Assembly: GCF_029813835.1 (NCBI RefSeq)
Contig: NZ_JARVKV010000002.1
Coordinates: 1 to 64,000 of the forward strand
DNA length: 64,000 nucleotides
Direction of reading: 5' to 3'
DNA from: Streptomyces sp. DH37
Lineage (GTDB): Bacteria > Actinomycetota > Actinomycetes > Streptomycetales > Streptomycetaceae
Shown here: piece by piece, positions 25,823-34,833 of the stretch
Position numbering within the stretch: the stretch's first letter is position 1
Layout: every line of letters begins with the position of its first letter
Notes under the pieces: model-generated
What the model was told of the DNA's origin: nothing
Database searches by the model: none
What the model saw: the letters and a program-made list of their open reading frames with translations, nothing else
Program-made: the position numbers and the translations under genes

Positions 25823-26089
25823 GTGTACGTCTGCTCGTGCTTCGGCGTCACTGAGGAGCAGATCCGCGCGCACGCGGCGGCCGGGGCCTGCACCCCGCGC
25901 CAGATAGCCTCCGCCAGCAGGGCCGGCACCGACTGCGGCTCCTGCGTGCGCCGCATCCAGGGGCTGCTGGGCCGCGGCGCGTGCCCGCGGCGCGAGACCG
26001 CCGCCTCCGCGGCCGGAACCGCCCTCTCCGCCGCGCCGGCCGCGCCGGCCGCGCCGGCCGCACCCGCGCGGACCGCCGCCGCGGCCTGA
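25823..26089 (+). CDS. bfd: Bacterioferritin-associated ferredoxin (BFD-like [2Fe-2S])
   Basis: An 88-residue protein whose first 60 residues form a BFD-type [2Fe-2S] domain: CSC near residue 4 and CGSCV near residue 39 supply the four cluster ligands. BFD proteins reduce and release iron from bacterioferritin, whose gene lies just downstream on the other strand. The last 25 residues are an Ala/Pro tail from a four-fold GCGCCGGCC repeat (about 26033-26066) and are probably unstructured. GGAGG precedes the GTG. Control by the iron box upstream fits a role in mobilising iron under starvation. Confidence 0.88.
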   Translation: MYVCSCFGVTEEQIRAHAAAGACTPRQIASASRAGTDCGSCVRRIQGLLGRGACPRRETAASAAGTALSAAPAAPAAPAAPARTAAAA

Positions 26090-26131
26090 CGCCCGCGCCC
26101 GGCGCGGTGGACCCCGCGGACCCCGCGGAGG

Positions 26132-26650
26132 TCAGTACGAGCCCTGCGCCGAGCCCGCGCCCGTGTGCGACTCCGAGTCCGGCTGCTCGATCTGCTGGGC
26201 GAGGTACAGCGGCTCGCCCAGCTTCTCGATGAGCTGGAGCTGGGTGTCGAGGTAGTCGATGTGCTCCTCCTCGTCCGCGAGGATGTACTCGAAGATGTTG
26301 GCCGAGGTGATGTCGTCCTTGGCCCGCATCACCTGGATGCCGCGCCGGAGCCGGTCGATCGCCTCGACCTCGACCTGGCGGTCCGCCTGGAACATCTCGG
26401 TGACGGTCTGGCCCACCCGCACGTGGAAGAGCCGCTGGTAGTTGGGCAGCGCCTCCAGGAAGATGATGCGGTCGGTCAGCCGCTCGGCGTGCCGCATCTC
26501 GTCGAAGGACTCGGCCCTCGTGTACTTCGCCAGCCTCGTCCACCCGTGGTGCTCCTGGAGCTTCGCGTGGAGGAAGTACTGGTTGATCGCGGTCAGCTCG
26601 GCGGTGAGCTGTTCGTTGAGGAACTCGATGATCTCGGGGTCGCCCTGCAT
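26132..26650 (-). CDS. bfr: Bacterioferritin
   Basis: A 172-residue ferritin-like iron-storage protein. Ferroxidase ligands are visible: Glu18 in LTAELTAINQYF, Glu51 and His54 in DEMRHAERL, Glu94 in VEVEAIDRL, and Glu127 and His130 in DEEEHIDYL. Met52 in DEMRH is the haem-binding residue that marks true bacterioferritins. The C-terminal extension (QPDSESHTGAGSAQGSY) is variable. It is convergent with the BFD gene, which encodes its likely iron-release partner. Confidence 0.95.
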   Translation of the reverse strand: MQGDPEIIEFLNEQLTAELTAINQYFLHAKLQEHHGWTRLAKYTRAESFDEMRHAERLTDRIIFLEALPNYQRLFHVRVGQTVTEMFQADRQVEVEAIDRLRRGIQVMRAKDDITSANIFEYILADEEEHIDYLDTQLQLIEKLGEPLYLAQQIEQPDSESHTGAGSAQGSY

Positions 26651-26828
26651 GCCGACGTGTCCTTCCGCGTGGCCTGGCCGGATGCGCGCATCCTCGCACC
26701 GCCACCGCGTCCGGTCCAGTAAGTACCTGCTTGCCCGGAATGCGTGGTCCAGGGCCGGGTGCGGTCGCCGTACGCCCTCGGTGCGGGCGTGGTCACGGGC
26801 ACCCCCGGGGGTCTGTCACCATGGAGGC

Positions 26829-27452
26829 ATGGTTCAGCCGGAAAGCCGCGAAGGGGAGCGTCCGCAGCTTCCGCCGGGGCAGCGGCCCCAGCGCGGCTGG
26901 CCGGTGACGCACTACGGCCCGGTCCCCAGGTTCCGGCCCGAGCGCTGGGAGTTCCGCGTCTTCGGGGCCACCGCCGACGGCGGCACCCACCGCTGGAACC
27001 ACGAGGAGTTCTCGGCGCTGCCGTACGAGACCGTGGTGGGCGATCTGCACTGCGTCACCCGGTTCAGCATGCTGGACGTCGAGTGGGGCGGGGTGCGGAC
27101 GCGCACGGTCCTCGAGCTGGCGCCGCCCGCGCCGGACGTCACCCATGTGATGGTGTGGGCCGAGTACGGCTACAGCGCCAACCTGCGGCTCGCGGACTTC
27201 GCCGACGACCGCACGCTCTTCGCCACCCACCGCGCCGGCGAGCCGCTCACGGCCGAGCACGGCTTCCCGGTGCGGCTGGTCGTGCCCCATCTGTACGCCT
27301 GGAAGGGCCCCAAGTGGGCGCGGGGTGTCGAGTACATGACCGCCGACCGCCGGGGCTTCTGGGAGGAGCGGGGCTACCACAACCTCGGCGACCCCTGGCG
27401 CGAGCAGCGCTACTCGTACCAGGAGGAGCCGGGCGACGGCCCCGAGCTGTAG
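26829..27452 (+). CDS. Sulfite-oxidase-like molybdopterin oxidoreductase
   Basis: A 207-residue soluble protein with the oxidoreductase molybdopterin-binding fold. The GDLHCVTRFSMLDVEWGGV segment carries the single Cys that ligates molybdenum in sulfite oxidases and MsrP-like proteins. WKGPKWARGVEYM later contacts the cofactor. There is no signal peptide and no dimerisation domain, so this is the short cytoplasmic type. GGAGG lies close to the ATG. The substrate is unknown. Confidence 0.88.
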   Translation: MVQPESREGERPQLPPGQRPQRGWPVTHYGPVPRFRPERWEFRVFGATADGGTHRWNHEEFSALPYETVVGDLHCVTRFSMLDVEWGGVRTRTVLELAPPAPDVTHVMVWAEYGYSANLRLADFADDRTLFATHRAGEPLTAEHGFPVRLVVPHLYAWKGPKWARGVEYMTADRRGFWEERGYHNLGDPWREQRYSYQEEPGDGPEL

Positions 27453-27485
27453 CCCGCTTCCGCCGCCCGGCCCCGGGGGCGTCCC

Positions 27486-28067
27486 TCAGTGGTACCGGTG
27501 CACCACCGCGTGGCCCCTGCCGCGGCCGATCAGCCAGCGGTTGACCGGGGTCGTCACCACGAAGGCGACGGCGAAGGCGAAGGCCAGCGCGCCCCAGAAC
27601 AGCCCGTCCGACAGGTGGGCGTCCATCGCGCCCGGCGTCAGGGCGAGGACGCCGTTGTCGACCAGCTCCATCACGGTGATCGAGACGGTGTCGGCGGCCA
27701 GGGCGACCTTCAGGGCGTTCCGGAGGCCGACCCCGGCCCGCAGGACGGCCGTCAGCGTGAAGCTGTAGCCGAAGAGGAACGCCAGGGCGATGGCGAGCGC
27801 CATGGTGGGAGCGTTGTGCCAGCCCAGGGCGGTGCCGATGACCATGCCCAGCACCTCGCCGACGGCGCAGCCGACGAGGCAGTGCAGGGTGGCCCTGGCG
27901 GCCACGGCCCAGGAGACGGGCCCGCGGCCGGTGTGGCCAGCGCGGCCGGCGGGCCGCCCGCCGTGCGCCTCGTGTCCCGCGTGCGGGGCGCGGCCGTGGT
28001 GGACGTGCTGCCGGTGCGGGGTCTGCTGCCGGTGTCCCTCGTGGGAGCGGGGCGACTGCGACGCCAT
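27486..28067 (-). CDS. DUF4396 membrane protein with His-rich N-terminus
   Basis: A 193-residue membrane protein. Residues 1-50 are rich in His (HRQQTPHRQHVHHGRAPHAGHEAH) and could bind metal. Four hydrophobic segments follow (CLVGCAVGEVLGMVIG, ALAIALAFLFGYSF, a middle helix with TVSITVMELVDN, and GALAFAFAVAFVV). This is the DUF4396 family, of unknown biochemical role but often next to copper genes. GGAGGTG precedes the ATG. A CsoR-type palindrome 57-73 bases upstream and the His tail together suggest a copper-responsive membrane protein; that role is inference. Confidence 0.75.
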   Translation of the reverse strand: MASQSPRSHEGHRQQTPHRQHVHHGRAPHAGHEAHGGRPAGRAGHTGRGPVSWAVAARATLHCLVGCAVGEVLGMVIGTALGWHNAPTMALAIALAFLFGYSFTLTAVLRAGVGLRNALKVALAADTVSITVMELVDNGVLALTPGAMDAHLSDGLFWGALAFAFAVAFVVTTPVNRWLIGRGRGHAVVHRYH

Positions 28068-28123
28068 GGGATCGGCACCTCCGTCGGTGGAAGGGCGGCT
28101 GTCTGCCGCACAGAGACAACGCT

Positions 28124-28140
28124 ATACCCCCTAGGGGTAT
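28124..28140. promoter_or_regulatory. CsoR-like copper operator
   Basis: ATACCCCCTAGGGGTAT is a 7-3-7 palindrome of the kind bound by the copper-sensing repressor CsoR (A/T-flanked runs of C and G). It lies upstream of the DUF4396 gene and ends 4 bases from the stop codon of the endonuclease IV gene. Confidence 0.65.
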
Positions 28141-28144
28141 TCCG

Positions 28145-29104
28145 TCACCCCCTGAGCCCCTTCAGCCGGGCGATGTCCGCCGCGTGCCCCTCCTTCCCGC
28201 CCGGCGTCTCGATGACCAGGGGAACGCCCTCGGTGGCCGGGTGGCGGAACAGCTCGCGGAACGGCTCCGCGCCGATGTGGCCCGCGCCGATGTTGGTGTG
28301 GCGGTCCCTGTGCGCGCCGGCGACGTCCTTGGAGTCGTTGGCGTGGATCAGCCGCAGGCGCCCCTCGCCCACCACCGCCGTCACCTCGTCCAGCAGCGCC
28401 TTCATGCCCCCCTCGGCCGCCGTGTCGTGCCCGGCGGCGAAGGCGTGGCAGGTGTCCAGGCAGACGCCGAGCCGCGGGTGCCTGTCCAGGGCGTCGAAGT
28501 ACGGGCCCAGGTCCTCGGCCCGCGCGCACAGCGAGGCGCCCTGGCCCGCCGTGGGCTCCAGCAGCAGCCAGGGGTCCCCGGAGTCCCCGGCCGGGTCCAG
28601 CTCCTCGAGCAGCGGCAGCATCCGCTCCCGCACCTGGGCCAGTGCCGTGGCGCGGTCGCGCCCGCCGGTGGCCGAGCCGGTGTGGACGACCACGCCCAGG
28701 GCGCCGATCTGCCGGGCGCGGCGCAGCGAGTGCCGCAGGGAGCCCACGGACAGCTCGGCCGTGGCCTCGGTGTGCGAGCCGAAGTTGATCAGGTAGGGGG
28801 CGTGGACGTAGGCCGGTATCCCCTCGTCCGCGCAGGCCGCGCGGAAGGCCTCGTCCTGCCGGGGGTTGCCGGCCGGCGTGGCCCAGCCGCGCGGATTGGC
28901 GACGAAGACCTGGACGGCCTCGGCGCCGATCTCGCGGCCGTACGCCAGGCCCTTGGCGGCGAGCCCGCCGGCCACGGCGACGTGGCTGCCGACGGGGTTG
29001 CGGGCGCGGGGGCCGGAAGGAGCGGAAGGGCCGGAAGAGGGGGAAGGGGAGGCGGGGGAGGTGCGGGGGCGGGGGGCGTCGTGCGGGGAAGGTGCGGTGC
29101 TCAC
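28145..29104 (-). CDS. nfo: Endonuclease IV (AP endonuclease)
   Basis: A 319-residue TIM-barrel AP endonuclease of base-excision repair, which cuts 5' of abasic sites. Zinc-site and barrel motifs are NPVGSHVAVAGGL, YVHAPYLINFGS (His), VVHTGS, LLEPTAGQG (Glu), GVCLDTCHAFAAGHD (Asp, His), HANDSKD and HTNIGAGHIGAEPF (Asp/His-Asn). The first 35 residues are a Pro/Ser-rich tail not found in most family members, and the true start could lie nearer residue 36. It is the downstream neighbour of the DUF4396 copper locus but reads in from its own side. Confidence 0.92.
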   Translation of the reverse strand: MSTAPSPHDAPRPRTSPASPSPSSGPSAPSGPRARNPVGSHVAVAGGLAAKGLAYGREIGAEAVQVFVANPRGWATPAGNPRQDEAFRAACADEGIPAYVHAPYLINFGSHTEATAELSVGSLRHSLRRARQIGALGVVVHTGSATGGRDRATALAQVRERMLPLLEELDPAGDSGDPWLLLEPTAGQGASLCARAEDLGPYFDALDRHPRLGVCLDTCHAFAAGHDTAAEGGMKALLDEVTAVVGEGRLRLIHANDSKDVAGAHRDRHTNIGAGHIGAEPFRELFRHPATEGVPLVIETPGGKEGHAADIARLKGLRG

Positions 29105-29158
29105 ACATCGAGGGTGCCAGGCCCGTCCGTGAGGGGTGCGCGGGGCGCACCGGGCCGG

Positions 29159-29977
29159 TCAGTAGGCCGAGTCGACGTTGTCCATGGAGCCGTACCGGTC
29201 GGCGGCGTAGTTGCACGCGGCGACGATGTTGGCCACCGGGTCGTACAGGTCGTACTTGGTGCCCTTGACGTGGTAGGCGTCGAAGGTGGGCTGGATCACC
29301 TGGAGCAGGCCCTTGGAGGGTATGCCGTTCCGGGCGTTGACGTCCCAGTTGTTGACGGCCCGCGGGTTGCCGCTGGACTCGCGCATGATGTTGCGGTGGA
29401 TGCCCTCGTAGGTGCCGGGGATGCCCTCGCGCTCCATGATGGCCAGGGCCTCGCGGATCCAGCCGTCGAGGTTGTCGGGGTAGGAGACGGCCTCGCGCCG
29501 CTCGCGCTCGTACGCCCGCTCCAGGGACTCGCCGTCGCGGTCGCCCCAGTTGCCGCGGTCGCCCCAGCCGTCGCGGTCGTGAGAGCGGGCGGCCTTCCGG
29601 GCGGCGGCCTCGCGCTCCGCGGCGGCCTTCCGGGCGGCGTCGCGCTCCGCGGCGGCCTCCTTCTCGGCGGCGGCCTCGCGGGCGTCGGCCTGGGCCTGCT
29701 GGTAGGCGCTGGAGGACTGCTCCCGGATGCCGCCCTGCCGGGCGGAGACCTCCTCGGCCTGGGCGGCCAGGGTCGCCGGAAGCGGGGTGGAGGCGGAGGC
29801 GGGCGCGGGCCGGTCGGCCGCCGTCGCAGTGGCCCGGTCCGCCTCCGCCGGGGCGAAGCCGAGCGCCAGGGTGGCGGCGCCGGTGACCGCGGCGAGGCCG
29901 ACGGCGGAGAACGCGCGGGTGCCGGTCGGGGCGGTGCCGGACAGGCGGAACTGGTCGAGAACGCGGAACACGGACAT
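29159..29977 (-). CDS. Secreted lytic transglycosylase (SLT domain)
   Basis: A 272-residue exported muramidase. It has an N-terminal hydrophobic signal (VGLAAVTGAATLALGFAPAEA), a long Ala/Glu/Arg helical region (about 60-135), and a C-terminal SLT-like domain with IMRESSGNPRAVNNWD (catalytic Glu) and GLLQVIQPTFDAY, ending PVANIVAACNYAADRYGSMDNVDSAY. I chose the ATG (29977) because GAGG lies upstream. Coiled region plus SLT is the layout of Streptomyces wall hydrolases such as SwlA-type proteins. A perfect operator-like palindrome lies about 150 bases upstream. Confidence 0.88.
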   Translation of the reverse strand: MSVFRVLDQFRLSGTAPTGTRAFSAVGLAAVTGAATLALGFAPAEADRATATAADRPAPASASTPLPATLAAQAEEVSARQGGIREQSSSAYQQAQADAREAAAEKEAAAERDAARKAAAEREAAARKAARSHDRDGWGDRGNWGDRDGESLERAYERERREAVSYPDNLDGWIREALAIMEREGIPGTYEGIHRNIMRESSGNPRAVNNWDVNARNGIPSKGLLQVIQPTFDAYHVKGTKYDLYDPVANIVAACNYAADRYGSMDNVDSAY

Positions 29978-30127
29978 GGGCAGGGGGACCTCTTCCGATC
30001 GCTTGCGTCGCGGAGCCGGGTCAGCCGGGCCGGCCACGGGGCCGGGCGGGGAGGCGCCGGGTTCTGCTCCTCGGCGCTGGCGACCGTTGCATTGTTAGCG
30101 ACCGGAACTTAACGGGACAAAGGTGTG

Positions 30128-30150
30128 ACCTACTATCCGCAGTAGTAGGT
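30128..30150. promoter_or_regulatory. Operator-like palindrome upstream of the transglycosylase gene
   Basis: ACCTACTA, 7 bases, then TAGTAGGT form a perfect 8-bp inverted repeat, a size typical of dimeric repressor sites. It lies between the kinase terminator and the transglycosylase gene. The cognate regulator is unknown. Confidence 0.5.
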
Positions 30151-30180
30151 ATCCGGCTCCCAGGGATCCCGGGGCAGCGC

Positions 30181-30205
30181 TTACGGCCGCTCAGGGCGGC
30201 CGTAA
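30181..30205 (-). terminator. Terminator after the PASTA kinase gene
   Basis: TTACGGCCG and CGGCCGTAA form a perfect 9-bp stem with a 7-base loop, about 90 bases after the kinase stop codon. Confidence 0.55.
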
Positions 30206-30291
30206 TGTCCACTATGCGACTTCGTAAGTGACCTGGATCCTATGGGCCGTCTCACACCGGATGCCCGTTCGACCAACCGTCCGTGCGCGGA

Positions 30292-32256
30292 TCAGCGCAC
30301 CCAGACGGTGATCGACGAGCCGCGCCGGGCCCGCTCCCCGCCGGCGACGGACTGGTCGAAGACGGTGCCGGTGAAGAAGACCCTGCGGACCCTCACCTCG
30401 AAGCCCGCGTCCTCCAGGGCCCGCCGGGCCTCGTCCTCGCCCATCCCCTCCACGTCCGGGACCTCGACCATGTCCGGCCCCTTGGAGACGGTGAGCGTCA
30501 CGGTGTCGCCCTCGGCCGCCACCGCGCCCTCGCGGGGGGACTGCCGGGCGACCGCGCCCTCGTCCTCCTCCGAGAACACCCGTTCCGGGGCCGTCCGCAC
30601 CCTCAGCCCGGCCTCCTCCAGCCGCTGCCGCGCCGTGCCCTCGGCCTCGCCGACGACGCCGGGCACCTCGATCCGCGCGCCCTTGGAGACCACGAGCGCC
30701 ACGGCCGTGCCCGGACGGCGCACGCTGCCCGTCCCGGGCTCGGTCCGGGTCACCGAGCCCCGCTCCACCTTCTCGGAGAACTCCCTGGTCACCATGCCGG
30801 GCTCCAGCCCGGCGGCCTTCAGCTTCCGGCGCGCCTCGGCCGGCGTGTCCCCCGTCACGTCGGGGACCTCGACCCGCTCCGGGCCCTGGGAGACGGTGAC
30901 GGTCACCGTGCCGTTGCCGCGGATGCGCTCACCGCGGCCGGGATCGGTGCCGATGACGTGGCCCCGCTCCACGGTGTCGCTGTAGTCCCGGACGATCCTC
31001 CACTCCAGCCCGGCCTCCTCGATCGTCCGCTTGGCCTCGGCCTCGGTCATGTCGAGCACGCCGGGGGTCCTGGTGAACTGCCCGGAGTTGATGTACCAGA
31101 CGCCCAGCACCGCGCCGAGGACCAGCAGGACGGTGGTGACCAGCGCCGTCGCCGAGCGGCGCGGCCGGCGGCCGGGGCCCCGCGGGCGGCGTGCGGGGGG
31201 CCCGGGCGGGCCCGCCGGCTCCCCGGGCTCCGCCCGCACGGCCGCGGGCACGGGCAGGACGGTGGTGCGGTCCAGGGGGCCGGCGTCCGGGGAGCCGGGG
31301 GTCTCCGGCGCGCGGCGCGGCAGGACGGCGGTGCGGTCCTCGGCGCCGGCGGGAGCGGAGGAGCCGTCCCGGCCGGCGGCGGCCGGGGGCAGCGCGTCCA
31401 ACTGCTCGCCCGTCAGCGCCTCCCGCACGGCGCGGACCTCGGCGAGCAGCTCCACGGCGTCGGCGGGACGCCGCCCGGGATCGCGGGCGGCGGTGCGGGC
31501 CACCAGGTCGTCGAGCGCGGGGGCGAGGCCGGGCACGGCGGCCGACGGGGCCGGTACGTCCTCCTGGAGGTGCTGGTAGAGCACCTGGGCCGGGGTGCCG
31601 CCGGCGTGCGGCTTGGCGCCGGTCAGCATCTCGTACAGCACCACGCCGCAGGCGTAGACGTCGGCCCGGGCGTCGGCGGCGCCGTGCTCGATCTGCTCGG
31701 GGGCCAGGTAGGAGACGGTGCCCAGCACCGAGCCGGTGGAGGCGGAGGTCTGGCTGCCCACGGCCCGCACCAGGCCGAAGTCGGCGACCTTCACCCGCCC
31801 GTCGTCCCCTATCAGGACGTTCTCCGGCTTCACGTCGCGGTGCACCAGCCCGGCCAGGTGCGCCGCGCCCAGCGCGGCGAGCACGGCCTCCAGGACGTCC
31901 AGGGCGGCGCGCGGCTGGAGCGCCCCGCGCTCGCGCAGCACGTCGCGCAGCGTGCAGCCCTCGACGTACTCCATGGCGAGGTAGACGTAGCCGCCGTCCT
32001 CGCCCTGGTCGAAGACCCCCACCACGTTCGGGTGGGCCAGGCGCGCGGCGGACCTGGCCTCCCGGATGAAGCGGCCGACGAACGAGGCGTCGGCCGCGAA
32101 GGAGGGGTGCATCACCTTCAGGGCGAGCACCCGGTCGAGCCGGGTGTCCAGCGCCCGGTAGACCGTGGCCATGCCGCCGACGGCGATCCGCGCCTCCACG
32201 CGGTACCGGCCGTCGAGCACGTGCCCGATCAACGGGTCCCGAAGGGTCGTGTCCAC
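30292..32256 (-). CDS. PknL/PknB-type Ser/Thr protein kinase with PASTA domains
   Basis: A 654-residue membrane kinase. The kinase domain covers residues about 12-275: glycine loop RIAVGGMATVYRA, ALKVMH (ATP Lys near 46), HRDVKPENVLI (about 139-149), DFGLVRA, then GTVSYLAPEQ. A disordered Pro/Arg linker follows, one transmembrane helix near 370-390, and four extracellular PASTA repeats (about 398-654) that bind muropeptides or lipid II. Start GTG (32256) is set by a -10 box 7 bases upstream. In Mycobacterium the syntenic PknL phosphorylates the DNA-binding protein Rv2175c; the Rv2175c homologue here (36126) is truncated. Confidence 0.93.
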   Translation of the reverse strand: MDTTLRDPLIGHVLDGRYRVEARIAVGGMATVYRALDTRLDRVLALKVMHPSFAADASFVGRFIREARSAARLAHPNVVGVFDQGEDGGYVYLAMEYVEGCTLRDVLRERGALQPRAALDVLEAVLAALGAAHLAGLVHRDVKPENVLIGDDGRVKVADFGLVRAVGSQTSASTGSVLGTVSYLAPEQIEHGAADARADVYACGVVLYEMLTGAKPHAGGTPAQVLYQHLQEDVPAPSAAVPGLAPALDDLVARTAARDPGRRPADAVELLAEVRAVREALTGEQLDALPPAAAGRDGSSAPAGAEDRTAVLPRRAPETPGSPDAGPLDRTTVLPVPAAVRAEPGEPAGPPGPPARRPRGPGRRPRRSATALVTTVLLVLGAVLGVWYINSGQFTRTPGVLDMTEAEAKRTIEEAGLEWRIVRDYSDTVERGHVIGTDPGRGERIRGNGTVTVTVSQGPERVEVPDVTGDTPAEARRKLKAAGLEPGMVTREFSEKVERGSVTRTEPGTGSVRRPGTAVALVVSKGARIEVPGVVGEAEGTARQRLEEAGLRVRTAPERVFSEEDEGAVARQSPREGAVAAEGDTVTLTVSKGPDMVEVPDVEGMGEDEARRALEDAGFEVRVRRVFFTGTVFDQSVAGGERARRGSSITVWVR

Positions 32257-32263
32257 GGCGCAG

Positions 32264-32269
32264 AGTCTA
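32264..32269 (-). promoter_or_regulatory. -10 box of the PASTA kinase gene
   Basis: TAGACT on the minus strand ends 7 bases before the GTG start, consistent with a leaderless mRNA. Confidence 0.45.
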
Positions 32270-32384
32270 CGAGCCGCCGTCCCCGCGTCCGCCCGCACCG
32301 GACGCAGGCGCACCGGAGTGCAGCGGAACGGTGACGAAACCGCTGCCGCGGCGCGACGGCGGAGCGGGAACCGCCGGGCGGCGC

Positions 32385-33419
<1,035 letters not shown>

Positions 33420-33423
<4 letters not shown>

Positions 33424-34565
33424 ACGGGGCTCTCCTGGAGCGTTCGGTCGAAGCGCCGGGGGGTGAACGGGCGCGCTTCGTCGGGGAGTTCTCCGGTGGT
33501 CAGGGCCTGGGCCAGGGCGTCGCCGGTGACCGGGGCGAGCAGCACCCCGTTGCGGTGGTGGCCGGTGGCCAGGTGCAGGCCGGGCAGGGCGGTCGGACCG
33601 AGCAGCGGGGCGTTGTCGGGGGAGCCGGGGCGCAGGCCCGCGCGGGTCTCCACCAGCGGCAGCTCGGTGATGCCGGGCACCAGCTCGTGCGCGTCGCGCA
33701 GCAGCTCGTAGACGCCGCCGGCCGTCACCGTGGTGTCCCAGCCCTGCTCCTCGCTGGTCGCGCCCAGCACCAGCTCGCCGTCGGTCCGCGGCACCAGGTA
33801 GACGTGGCCGCCGCGCACCAGCGCCCGCACGGTGCGCGAGAGGAACGGGGCGTAGGCGGCGGGCACGCGCAGCCGCAGGATCTGGCCCTTGACCGGGCGC
33901 ACCGGCGGCAGCACCTCCCGGGGCACCCCCGCCAGCCGGCCGCTCTCGCCGCCCGCCGCCAGCACCACGTGCTCGGCCTCCAGCGCGGTGCCGTCTGACA
34001 GCACCGCCCCGGCCGCCCGGTCCCCGGCCAGGAGCAGCCGCTCGGCCCGCTGCCGTACGAGGGACACCCCGGCCCGCTCGCAGGCGGCCAGCAGGGCGGC
34101 CGTCAGCCGCCGGGGGTCGGTCTGGTGGTCGCCGTCCACGCGCAGCCCGCCGCGCACGCCGGGAGCGAGCATCGGCTCCAGGCGGCGGCACTCCCGGCCG
34201 GTCAGCCACGCCGACTCCAGCCCGCAGCGCCGGTGGAGCGCGTGCAGCTCCCGCAGATGCGCCCGGTCGTCCGCGTCCAGCGCGACGGCCAGGGTGCCGC
34301 AGGCGCGGTAGCCGGTCTCCCGGCCCGAGACCTCCTCCAGCTCGGCCGTGAAGGCCGGATAGCGTCGCGCCGAGGCCAGATTGAGGGCGAGCAGGGACTC
34401 CTCGCCGTAGTGCAGCTCGGTGACGGCCGCCAGCATCCCGGCCGCGACCTGGGCGGCCCCGCCGCCCGGCGCCGGGTCGACGACCGCCACCTCCGCTCCC
34501 CGCTGGGCGGTCCGCCAGGCCGTGGCCAGCCCGATGACGCCGCCGCCGATGATCACCACGCGCAT
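33420..34565 (-). CDS. thiO: Glycine oxidase ThiO
   Basis: A 381-residue FAD enzyme of the DAO family that oxidises glycine to the imine used by ThiG. The N-terminus has the dinucleotide-binding VVIIGGGVIGLATAWRTAQRG motif; HVVLAAGGESGRL, VYLVPRTDGELVLGAT and the C-terminal ATGHHRNGVLLAPVTG complete the FAD and substrate sites. GGGAGGG lies before the ATG, and the TPP riboswitch begins 12 bases upstream. First gene of the thiOSG operon. Confidence 0.95.
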
Positions 34566-34577
34566 GGCGCCGTGCCC

Positions 34578-34664
34578 TCCCTTCGCCGGCATGACCCGGA
34601 TCAGGTTCGTACGGTCGGAGGCCGCGCCAGCCTCCCTCTCAGCCCGGTGCGCCGGGCTCCCGCG
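34578..34664 (-). promoter_or_regulatory. TPP riboswitch (THI box)
   Basis: Read on the minus strand the segment carries the conserved core GGGCTGAGAGGGAGGC, then GAACCTGATCCGGGTCATGC and CCGGCGAAGGGA, matching the TPP riboswitch consensus (CUGAGA and ACCUGAUCUGGAUAAUGCCAG boxes). It lies directly upstream of thiO with the GGGAGGG ribosome site at its 3' end, so control may be at translation initiation. Confidence 0.95.
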
Positions 34665-34821
34665 CGTTCTTCGTTCGCCGAACGCCCGCCACCCTATCCG
34701 CGCGCCCGCCGCGGCTGAAGGGGAGCCCGGCCGGCGGCGGCCCGCCGCGGCGGGCCGCCGCTGTGGCGGGGGTCTCACCGGGGCCCGCCGCGCGGCCGCG
34801 CGGCGGGCCGTCCCGACCTCC

Positions 34822-34827
34822 TACAGT
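34822..34827 (+). promoter_or_regulatory. -10 box of the ferredoxin reductase gene
   Basis: TACAGT ends 6 bases before the GTG start at 34834, a leaderless spacing. Confidence 0.5.
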
Positions 34828-34833
34828 GATCGC

